The notes under the pieces: generated by a model
Told to the model about the DNA's origin: nothing
Seen by the model: the letters and a program-made list of their open reading frames with translations, nothing else
Databases searched by the model: none
Shown here: positions 1 through 12,755 of the stretch, one piece after another
How positions within the stretch are numbered: the stretch's first letter is position 1
Layout of the letters: each line of letters opens with the position of its first letter
Position numbers and translations under genes: made by a program
Source: JAYEJW01 sp034716535
GTDB lineage: Bacteria > Pseudomonadota > Gammaproteobacteria > Chromatiales > Chromatiaceae
DNA: 18,325 bases
Reading direction: 5' to 3'
NCBI GenBank assembly: GCA_034716535.1
Contig: JAYEJW010000005.1
Coordinates: 1-18,325, forward strand

Positions 1-3876
<3,876 letters not shown>

Positions 3877-3901
3877 CTCTGCTCTGCCACATTGCGGCAC
3901 T

Positions 3902-4096
3902 TCAGGCAACCGTTCTTTCAAGCTCGACCGGGTAGAGTCCCTTCTCCTTGGCCGCCAGCAGGACGATCTCTACCACGCTGCCGTCGCTCGCGTAGCTGAT
4001 GTTCACGTTCCAGCCGTGGGAGACCTCGCGGCTGACGGGCTTGTCGCTGACGCGGATCTCCAAGATGTCGTCGTCTGGGTAATAGATGGTCTTCAT
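3902..4096 (-). CDS. DUF2283 family small protein
   Basis: This encodes a 64-residue protein starting MKTIYYPDDDILEIRVSDKP, the typical beta-strand opening of DUF2283 (YDxxxDxLxIRxSDKPV), and continuing with a DGSVVEIVLLAA segment. DUF2283 proteins are small, of unknown biochemistry, and often sit in toxin-antitoxin-like pairs. A longer frame to 4150 exists, but the ATG at 4094-4096 is preferred: it has GGAAGGAA about 8 nt upstream and matches the family start. Its ATG overlaps the stop of the upstream minus-strand gene (ATGA), so the two are probably translationally coupled. Family assignment is by recognition of the pattern. Confidence 0.8.
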   Translation of the reverse strand: MKTIYYPDDDILEIRVSDKPVSREVSHGWNVNISYASDGSVVEIVLLAAKEKGLYPVELERTVA

Positions 4097-4956
4097 TCTT
4101 GCAGTTCCTTCCAGTGCGTATCGCTTCCTGATCCTCCTCGTCGTGTCCAACTCCCCTTTCGACGCTTCGTGCGGTCGTTGAAAGACGGCCTGGCGTCAGG
4201 CTTTTTGCCCTGGACGAGTCGTTCGAAGCCGGGCATGAAGGAACTCTTGCGGCCATGGTTCCGGCGAATCTTATCGACCAACTCGTCCCACGCAGGACCG
4301 AGTCCAGCCTTCAGGTAGCACCGCTTGGCCTGCTCGAAGTGTGACAGCGCGGCATCATAGTACTTGCTCTTCTTCGCGTTGAGGACGCGCATCCCCAGGG
4401 CACGGTAGACCTTGGCCGCGATGCCTGGGTGAGAGCGCACGAGTTTTTTAGCGGCGGGCTCTGTCGTGTAGTGGCTGAGGGACTCGATCTCATCGTGGGA
4501 TGCGGCGCGAAGCCGTTCCGAAAGACGTGACGTCTCCTTGGTCGCGAGCCACAACTCGATGACCGAATGCAGATCCGCCCGGGCCGAGGTATCGATCGCC
4601 TTGTCGTGCCACGCGGCCCGCTCCCCCTTGGGTACATACTTCATGAGCTGATCGTAGGCCGGCCTGCACGGATATTTCTCGAACTCCGACCACGCGGAGG
4701 CAAACGCCCCAGAACCACGACCGAGCTTGGTCAGCCGCGTGCGTCTCATGTCGGCCAGCTTGTAGCTCGACAACTTGATTTCGCGGGCATCCGGCGTTGG
4801 GCGGCCGAAGTCGTTGTCGTCGGTCGGGAGGCCGGCTATGGACCTTCCGCTGAAGGTGGGGAGGCGAAATTCCCACAGATGATAGTCCTGCCACCCCAAG
4901 CTCTGCTGGATGGCTTTGTGCAGTTGGGCGAAGGTCGAGGTGGTACGTATCAGCAA
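4093..4956 (-). CDS. Chimeric protein: truncated pRiA4b ORF-3 domain joined to DUF6880-like C-terminal region, N-terminally interrupted
   Basis: The open frame is 287 codons from a TTG. Residues 1-85 match the front of the plasmid pRiA4b ORF-3 family (AQLHKAIQQSLGWQDYHLWEF, then a PTDDNDFG segment). The family's later YxYDFGDxW motif is absent. Residues 90-250 look instead like the helical tail of SWIM-associated/DUF6880-type proteins (SAWSEFEKYP, ALSHFEQAKRCYLKAGL, RRNHGRKSSFMPGFERL). Codons just upstream in the same frame encode the missing family N-terminus but are cut off by a TAG, so the native start is probably 5019 and the gene is disabled or reduced to a restart product. The TTG has no convincing ribosome site. 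It ends in an ATGA overlap with the DUF2283 gene. Function is unknown; either half could have been acquired separately. Confidence 0.6.
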   Translation of the reverse strand: MLIRTTSTFAQLHKAIQQSLGWQDYHLWEFRLPTFSGRSIAGLPTDDNDFGRPTPDAREIKLSSYKLADMRRTRLTKLGRGSGAFASAWSEFEKYPCRPAYDQLMKYVPKGERAAWHDKAIDTSARADLHSVIELWLATKETSRLSERLRAASHDEIESLSHYTTEPAAKKLVRSHPGIAAKVYRALGMRVLNAKKSKYYDAALSHFEQAKRCYLKAGLGPAWDELVDKIRRNHGRKSSFMPGFERLVQGKKPDARPSFNDRTKRRKGSWTRRGGSGSDTHWKELQE

Positions 4957-4962
4957 GAGCCG

Positions 4963-5019
4963 CTAGATCCGCGGTTGGATCTCCTGCAGCGCAACATCAA
5001 GCTCGAAACATCGGGGCAT
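4963..5019 (-). pseudogene. 5' fragment of the pRiA4b ORF-3-like gene, ending in an in-frame amber codon
   Basis: From the ATG at 5017-5019 (minus strand) this stretch reads MPRCFELDVALQEIQPRI followed by TAG (4963-4965), then RLLLIRTTSTFAQLH in the same frame. Members of the family characteristically read xLxIxPxIWRRxxVP..TTLxxLH here, so the TAG occupies the position of the conserved Trp and is one base from TGG. The two pieces therefore belong to one broken gene. A sequencing error is the main alternative. Confidence 0.7.
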
Positions 5020-5902
5020 AGCAGTCTCAATTTTGTAACTCAGTGTTTCAATGCGTTTCCCGGACGATTGCCGGTGCTTCCAGACGTGTAGGCCAATAAT
5101 GACCGGCTTCATCGCACTCGCCAAAGGAAAACTCAACGACCCCATCCGTATCGATTGAGCACTCGATCGCTACCGGGACGCGGAACGGGGCGTCCGGTTA
5201 CGGCGGGAGGCCATGGAGCGGACCTGGTTCGACGACCTGACGCTGAACCGGGTCTTCCTTGGACGCTTCGGAAACAGCCCTTACCAGCAACTGGCCTCCG
5301 AGATCCGCAAGGGTGAGACCGGCCAACGGTTCCAGCCGCTTGCCACCCTGTTCAGGGATGACGTCCCGCTGGAACGGCTCGATCGGTGGAGTCGAGGTCA
5401 GGGCACCCTGGCCGATCTAACCGGCGCCGTCGATGCATTCCTCGAGGATGACGCCCGCGGCGTCATCCTGGCCGTGATCGATACGCTGAAGGCAGAGGGG
5501 TTCGCCGAGCACTGGAACAGGGTGGCGGATTTCCTGATCGGAGCCATTGCCGCCGCATGCGAGCTCGACGGCTCGCAGCGCATCTACGGCCTCTCGGTGG
5601 CATCGTTCGCGCTGGAGCGTCACGACGAGATCCTGAGCGATGACCCGGAGTCCTGGTGCCGTCTGGCGGCGGCCGCGCCGGACAGGCGGCTGCTTGATCG
5701 GTTGGAGCAACAGCTGCCGCTGTTCGACGAGACCTTCTACCAGCTCGCCCGCCTGCTCGACCTTGACCACCCGCAGCTCGCGGCGGCAGGCGAGCGGGTC
5801 CGCAAGCGAAGGGCCGCGTTTGAGCGGGGCGACTGGTTCCAGGACACCCTGAACCTCGTCCTGCGCTGTCCCGACTGCGGCGACATCTACGAGTACGCCG
5901 TT

Positions 5903-6151
5903 CGAAAGTCCGGCGAGCTTCTGAGAGATGCCGAGGCGGGACAGATTTCGTTGATCACGAAACACGGAAAGCCTGCGATCCTCGCTGTGCCGTTCGACGA
6001 GCGCCTGATCATCCAGGGAGTTCACCGGGCGATGGCCCTACATCTTTTCGAATCCCACCAGCTTACGTTGGCCCAATCGGCAAGATTGGCTGGCCTCTCC
6101 CTTGAGGCGTTTTCTGATCTTCTTGGAGAGGTCGGTATTCCTGCCGTACAT
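5903..6151 (+). pseudogene. Phd/YefM + UPF0175 antitoxin remnant, lacking its own start and end
   Basis: Within the composite frame, codons 231-313 match a two-module antitoxin: a Phd/YefM DNA-binding core (RKSGELLRDAEAG through VPFDE) followed by UPF0175 (VHRAMALHLFESHQLTLAQS, then LLGEVGIPAV). Antitoxins of this kind normally begin with a short strand such as a Met-Ile-Arg-Glu-Leu segment and end with an acidic YPPEELEEEL-like tail; both are missing. The family normally precedes and neutralises a DUF3368 PIN-like nuclease, and the remnant of one follows directly. The match is by pattern recall, not by search. Confidence 0.65.
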
Positions 6152-6331
6152 GTAGAGTTGCACCTGGGATCGGGACGCCCCGGTGCGGAGCAATCCGCAG
6201 AAGCCATTGGCCGGGGTGGCTGCAAGTCCGGGAACTTTCACCCCGTTCGGCTCCGTCCTTATCCGAGCTCGTGCTCATTCTCGACCTGGGCGAGGCCGAG
6301 GCGATTCTGTTGGCTAATGCCGGGGTTGGCG
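6149..6331 (+). pseudogene. DUF3368 (PIN-like) toxin remnant, frameshifted and truncated at both ends
   Basis: In the frame of the upstream composite gene, codons from 6149 read HVELHLGSGRPGAEQSAEAI, like the middle of DUF3368 toxins (G.GRPGAE..). The continuation is in the next frame from 6217: WLQVRELS and then LILDLGEAEAILLA (6277-6315), the characteristic acidic GEAEAI motif of these PIN-like nucleases. One base is missing in or near the CCGGGG run at 6211-6216. The N-terminal DTSPLI-type active-site strand and the C-terminal third are absent; the remnant stops against the 3' end of the SWIM-SNF2 gene. No active nuclease can be made. Confidence 0.65.
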
Positions 6332-9400
<3,069 letters not shown>

Positions 9401-9591
9401 AAAGTCGATGAGGTGGCTGGAAAGCCCGGAATCTTACCACCCTGGGCGGGGCGTATCGGTTGTCCAGATGAGCCGGTAGGTGTCGTGGGTTGCGCTCGAC
9501 GAGGGGTTGTCTCGCTGAGTTAACTGACGTTCTTAAACGGCGGTATTGCGAACGTATGACAACGTTCTGTCTGTTATAGGAAAAACTGAAC

Positions 9592-9604
9592 TATCAACAG
9601 ATTC
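9592..9604 (+). promoter_or_regulatory. IHF-like binding site
   Basis: TATCAACAGATTC matches the IHF consensus WATCAANNNNTTR at every specified position except the last. It abuts the first DnaA box. Such a single near-match is common by chance; only the position next to the DnaA boxes gives it weight. Confidence 0.3.
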
Positions 9605-9625
9605 TGTGGATAAGTGTGTGGATAA
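9605..9625 (-). promoter_or_regulatory. Two tandem consensus DnaA boxes
   Basis: TGTGGATAA occurs at 9605-9613 and again at 9617-9625, 12 bp start to start. On the minus strand both are TTATCCACA, the strict high-affinity DnaA box. Tandem perfect boxes are characteristic of replication origins and of strong DnaA-controlled or DnaA-titrating sites. A near-match to the IHF consensus directly precedes them. Confidence 0.75.
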
Positions 9626-9760
9626 CGTCTGTGAATTGCCCGTGACGTTGAACTACAGCAACCCTTCTATTTCTCTGTACAAAAATTGCTCACCTCATTT
9701 TGGTGCTGAAAATCATCAAGATACGGCATTTCAGCGAATAAGAAACAATTTATATTTGAC

Positions 9761-9781
9761 AGGAGCGAGTGACTTGCTCCT
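9761..9781. repeat. Small palindrome in AT-rich island
   Basis: AGGAGC at 9761-9766 pairs with GCTCCT at 9776-9781, and AGT/ACT inside pair again around a central G. No T-run follows on either strand, so it is not an intrinsic terminator. It could be an operator or a cruciform, or chance. Confidence 0.35.
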
Positions 9782-9911
9782 GCGATTTGACGCTGTGCAC
9801 AACTTCACGGTTTCTGTCATCTTTCGGTAACAGATTGACCTCAGATAATTGAATCTGCCGCAAGGCGAGCGCGCGCCGCCGCCAGGGTGCCGCCGTCGAG
9901 CGCTTGCCGGC

Positions 9912-10466
9912 TCAGTGCTCCTCCAACTGCCCCAACTCGCTGAGGATGCTCAACACCAACTGCTCGGTGCGGGTGTCCATGCCCTTACACAGACAGTCGG
10001 GATCGCGCTCGCCGTTGATCAGCGGACGGACGACAGCGGCGAGACGCCCCATGCTGCCGCCGACGCCGCTCATCTGTTCGGCCATGTTGGAGATAAGCAC
10101 CAGGGCTTGGGTGTTGCCCGTGGCCGCGGAGTGGATCATGTGGGCGAGGCCGGGGGCGGCCAGGGTAGGGTCCGGCTTCGCCTGAGGATCGGGCAGGGTG
10201 GAGGGGTCCTGCAGGCCGCGCAGCATGCTGTCCGCGATGACCTGGTCCTCTTCGTCCAACCCGGCAAGCGCCGAAGGACCGCGCTCGCCGGCGGCGATGC
10301 GGCGCAGGGCGCCCACCAGCGCCGTCCAACCGTTCTGATCGGCGGTGTATAGCAGGGCCTCAAGGTCCTGTCGCCGATCAGGGTTCCGGCAAGTCTCGAC
10401 CACCTGGCGGATGAATTCTGCGTGGGCGAGCCGTATCTGTTCGTGTCGGTCGAGAAACTGCGTCAT
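9912..10466 (-). CDS. Conserved-looking hypothetical protein, helical, cytoplasmic
   Basis: An 184-residue protein starting MTQFLDRHEQIRLAHAEF. The minus-strand frame runs further upstream to 10748, but that extension is the out-of-frame reading of the neighbouring Gly/Tyr repeats, so the ATG at 10464-10466 is the sensible start. No signal peptide or membrane segment is visible. It is predominantly alpha-helical, with a GWTALVGALRRIAAGERG segment, a DEEDQVIADSMLRGLQ segment, and a CxC (DPDCLCKG) near the C-terminus. I recognise no catalytic motif and assign no function. It lies 67 bp downstream of the exported repeat protein gene on the same strand, so the two may be co-transcribed. Confidence 0.75.
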   Translation of the reverse strand: MTQFLDRHEQIRLAHAEFIRQVVETCRNPDRRQDLEALLYTADQNGWTALVGALRRIAAGERGPSALAGLDEEDQVIADSMLRGLQDPSTLPDPQAKPDPTLAAPGLAHMIHSAATGNTQALVLISNMAEQMSGVGGSMGRLAAVVRPLINGERDPDCLCKGMDTRTEQLVLSILSELGQLEEH

Positions 10467-10533
10467 GCTCGCATGCGACTGTTGCACGGGACTTCCCCAC
10501 CGGAGCCAACCCGACGGGGAAGGTCCACGGGGC

Positions 10534-10890
10534 TTACTCGGGAGCTGCCGGTCTCGCGGGCGCGCGCTGCTCGGCGGGGCCCCCGTAGCCGTAGCCCGGA
10601 CCGCCATAACCGTAGCCCGGGCCGCCATAGCCGTAGCCCGGACCGCCATAACCGTAGCCCGGACCACCATAACCGTAGCCCGGACCGCCATATCCGTAGC
10701 CGGGACCGCCATATCCGTAGCCGGGACCGCCCCAGCGATCATAGTCATCGTAGTAGTCGTCGCGGTCGTTGCCTCCCCCCATCCATTTCGAGGGATTCAT
10801 CATATTGCCCATGTCGAACGCGAAACTGGTCCCTGCACCCGCCACGAGGGTTGTTCCCAGGATCAGAGTCGCCGCACGTCGCATAATCAT
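10534..10890 (-). CDS. Exported Gly/Tyr-rich repeat protein, sulfur-globule-protein-like
   Basis: A 118-residue protein with a clear Sec signal peptide (MIMRRAATLILGTTLVAGAG, predicted cleavage after the SFA at residue 24). It has a short FDMGNMMNPSKWMGGG segment, an acidic Asp/Tyr stretch, then seven exact GGPGYGY repeats (residues 54-102) and an Ala/Pro-rich tail. Signal peptide plus Gly/Tyr repeats is the architecture of the structural proteins that coat periplasmic sulfur globules in purple sulfur bacteria; that role here is inference from composition. Other Gly/Tyr-rich envelope proteins would look similar. Two ATGs compete (10890 and 10884), and neither has a strong ribosome site. The longer in-frame reading upstream crosses the tRNA-Leu gene and is not real. 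Confidence 0.7.
   Translation of the reverse strand: MIMRRAATLILGTTLVAGAGTSFAFDMGNMMNPSKWMGGGNDRDDYYDDYDRWGGPGYGYGGPGYGYGGPGYGYGGPGYGYGGPGYGYGGPGYGYGGPGYGYGGPAEQRAPARPAAPE
10585..10731 (-). repeat. Seven 21-bp tandem repeats encoding GGPGYGY
   Basis: Seven consecutive 21-bp units, differing only at a few third-codon positions, encode identical heptapeptides. Near-identity at the DNA level means the copy number can change by slippage or unequal recombination in frame. Confidence 0.9.
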
Positions 10891-11133
10891 CTGGCTAGTC
10901 AAGTGTGTTCTCCGTCTTTGCCAAGCGTCGGCCATCGGTATGAGCTGCTTGGTCGAATGGTCATATTGGATACTGAAGAAAGACGATATGAGCGTTGGTC
11001 GCAATCTCGCCGCAGTTTTCCGGTGCAAGCTGCACAGGTGCCTGCCGCCATGGTTTTTCGCTGGCTGTTGCGCTATCAGGTGAGCGCAGCGGAAGGGAGG
11101 CGGCTCAACTCTGCTGCGGGCCATCGATTCGAT

Positions 11134-11220
11134 TGGTACCGGGGGCCGGACTCGAACCGGCACGGTGTTGCCACCGCCAGATTTTGAGTCTGATGCGTCT
11201 ACCAGTTTCGCCACCCCGGC
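11134..11220 (-). tRNA. tRNA-Leu(CAA)
   Basis: An 87-nt tRNA on the minus strand. The 5' acceptor arm is GCCGGGG and the 3' side is CCCCGGT then A and an encoded CCA (G1-U72 wobble). The D arm is TGGCGAAACTGGTAGACGCA. The anticodon loop is CTCAAAA, giving anticodon CAA, which reads UUG. A long variable arm (GGCGGTGGCAACACCGT region) and GGTTCGAGTCC T arm are as expected for a class II leucine tRNA. It closely resembles enterobacterial tRNA-Leu(CAA) as I recall it. Confidence 0.96.
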
Positions 11221-11384
11221 CGGATCTGTTTTCGACACTTCCTTTGCGTTCTCTCAGTGTCTGCGATTGCGTCGGACGCATCCTCCCACCGCACTAACGC
11301 AACGAATGGCAGCTTCGGTGGAAAGTTCTTCAGTATATCCGTTCCCATGAAGAGGGCAAGTCGGCGATGGTATCATCCAGCCCC

Positions 11385-12449
11385 ATGCAGCGCTCTGATT
11401 TCCGTTTCGACCTCCCCCCGGAGCTCATCGCCCAGCGCCCGCTCTCTCAGAGAGGAGAGAGCCTGCTGCTCAGCCTGGACGGTCCCACCGGTGAGGTGCG
11501 GGACCTGCGGTTCACCGACCTGCCCTCCCTACTGCGCGCCGGGGACCTGCTGGTCTTCAACGACACCCGCGTCATGCGTGCACGGCTTTTCGGCCACAAG
11601 GAATCCGGCGGGAGGGTGGAGATTCTAATCGAGCGCCTGCCGGAGGCGAACCTGGCCCTGGCTCACCTGCGGGCGAGCAAGTCGCCAAAGCCGGAATCTC
11701 TGATTCTTTTTGAGGGTGGCCAAGCAGTCAAGGTGCTGATGAGAGATGGTGATCTCTTCCGCCTTCAGGCCTTGGGGACCGATTTCCCCACCCTGATGGA
11801 GCGTTTCGGGCACATGCCGTTGCCGCCCTATATTCAACGACCTGACGACGCGGCAGACCTGGAGCGCTACCAGACCGTCTATGCGCGCCGCGACGGGGCG
11901 GTGGCGGCGCCTACGGCAGGCCTGCATTTCGACGAGGCCATGCTGGCACGGCTGCAAGAGCAGGGGGTTGGGCTCGTTCACGTGACGTTGCACGTGGGGG
12001 CAGGCACCTTCCAGCCTGTACGTGTGGAGCGTCTGGACGAGCACCGGATGCACGCGGAATGGCTAGAGGTGAGCGAAGAGGTTTGCGCCAAGGTTCAAGC
12101 AGCACGGGCGACCGGCGGGCGTGTGATTGCCGTGGGCACCACCGGCGTGCGCAGCCTGGAGAGCGCGGCGGCGGGCGGCGAGCTTCGACCCTACCGTGGG
12201 GACACACGACTCTTCATTCGCCCCGGCTACCGTTTTCAGGTGGTGGACGCTATGGTCACCAACTTCCATCTGCCGGAGTCGACCCTGTTGATGTTGGTGT
12301 CCGCCTTCGCCGGCTACGAGGAGGTCATGGCCGCTTACCGGCACGCGGTGAAGCGGCGGTATCGGTTTTTCAGTTACGGGGACGCCATGTTTTTGACGCG
12401 GCGGATCGACACCGGGCCCTCTTTTGGGTGGCTTGGCGCAGTGCGGTAA
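11385..12449 (+). CDS. queA: S-adenosylmethionine:tRNA ribosyltransferase-isomerase
   Basis: QueA transfers and isomerises the ribosyl group of SAM onto 7-aminomethyl-7-deazaguanine at the wobble position of GUN-anticodon tRNAs, giving epoxyqueuosine. The 354-residue length is normal. Family signatures are present in order: MQRSDFRFDLPPELIAQRPL, LVFNDTRVMRARL, VAAPTAGLHFDE, HVGAGTFQPV, VTNFHLPESTLLMLVSAFAG and YRFFSYGDAMFL. The start at 11385 is chosen over an ATG six codons upstream because MQRSDF is the standard beginning; no good ribosome site is seen for either. The gene lies opposite the upstream tRNA-Leu and converges with msrA. Its usual partner tgt is 1.7 kb downstream instead of adjacent. 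Confidence 0.96.
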   Translation: MQRSDFRFDLPPELIAQRPLSQRGESLLLSLDGPTGEVRDLRFTDLPSLLRAGDLLVFNDTRVMRARLFGHKESGGRVEILIERLPEANLALAHLRASKSPKPESLILFEGGQAVKVLMRDGDLFRLQALGTDFPTLMERFGHMPLPPYIQRPDDAADLERYQTVYARRDGAVAAPTAGLHFDEAMLARLQEQGVGLVHVTLHVGAGTFQPVRVERLDEHRMHAEWLEVSEEVCAKVQAARATGGRVIAVGTTGVRSLESAAAGGELRPYRGDTRLFIRPGYRFQVVDAMVTNFHLPESTLLMLVSAFAGYEEVMAAYRHAVKRRYRFFSYGDAMFLTRRIDTGPSFGWLGAVR

Positions 12450-12556
12450 GCGACAGGCACGAGGACGGGCCGGGTGGTGCGGCGCCCTAAGGCGGCGTGC
12501 AGTATGCGGAAATGCCTCGCGCCGCGGGTCGGCAAGGCGCGCCGCTCCGTGGATGC

Positions 12557-12587
12557 AAAAAAAAAGCGCGACGGGGGACGTCGCGCT
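12557..12587 (-). terminator. Rho-independent terminator of msrA (minus strand)
   Basis: An 8-bp GC-rich stem, AGCGCGAC (12565-12572) with GTCGCGCT (12580-12587), closes a 7-nt loop. On the minus strand it is followed by nine T residues (12557-12565). It lies about 170 nt past the msrA stop. No T-run follows on the plus strand, so it does not serve queA. Confidence 0.85.
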
Positions 12588-12616
12588 CAAGATTACCACC
12601 AAAGGAGGATGGAGGA

Positions 12617-12647
12617 GTGCGCTGAACCACGAGAAGTGATTCAGCAC
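12617..12647. other. Imperfect hairpin in the queA-msrA intergenic gap
   Basis: GCTGAA (12621-12626) pairs with TTCAGC (12640-12645). After one mismatch, CAC (12628-12630) pairs with GTG (12636-12638), with GAGAA in the loop. A Shine-Dalgarno-like AAAGGAGG precedes it on the plus strand and touches an ATG at 12609 that opens only 17 codons. The rest of the 306-bp gap (12450-12755) shows nothing else I can name besides the terminator. Function is unknown. Confidence 0.35.
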
Positions 12648-12755
12648 ATAACTAGTTTCTAAAATACCGATCAACTTGTCAACTCCTTTTTCCGTGTCTA
12701 GTTCTCATTTTCCGTCTGTGGCGGTCCCTCTCGCCGCTGAGCAGGCGGCCCTGTC

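Larger units (their letters stand above)
9401..9911. other. AT-rich intergenic island with DnaA boxes
   Basis: This stretch of about 510 bp lies between the SWIM-SNF2 start and the stop of the minus-strand hypothetical gene. From 9541 to 9840 I count 125 G/C in 300, far below the flanks. It holds two perfect DnaA boxes, an IHF-like site, repeated ACGTT motifs and a small palindrome. The only open frame (9546-9830, 94 codons) has no recognisable protein character. It probably also contains the promoter of the SWIM-SNF2 gene, though I could not identify one. Confidence 0.75.

Noticed and set aside
5099..5158. 19-codon plus-strand frame (MTGFIALAKGKLNDPIRID) in frame with the composite gene but closed by TGA
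   Set aside because: It may be the true 5' end broken by a stop, but I see no family match or ribosome site to support it.
9546..9830. 94-codon plus-strand open frame in the AT-rich island
   Set aside because: No ribosome site, no recognisable family, unusual composition; its first part covers the DnaA boxes. Most likely a chance frame.
10577..10735. CRISPR-like array
   Set aside because: Units are contiguous 21-bp repeats without unique spacers and code for GGPGYGY; it is a coding tandem repeat.
10467..10748. N-terminal extension of the hypothetical gene (PATDMAVRATVMAVRAT repeats)
   Set aside because: It is the out-of-frame reading of the 21-bp repeats of the Gly/Tyr protein gene; the repeated look comes from that gene, and a good start lies at 10466.
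10891..11238. Upstream extension of the exported protein frame
   Set aside because: It reads through tRNA-Leu (the AKLVDASDSKSGG peptide is the known translation of a leucine tRNA); the signal peptide starts at 10890 or 10884.
12526..12550. CGCGCC/GGCGCG inverted repeat after queA as a queA terminator
   Set aside because: Short stem with a long loop and no T-run on the plus strand.
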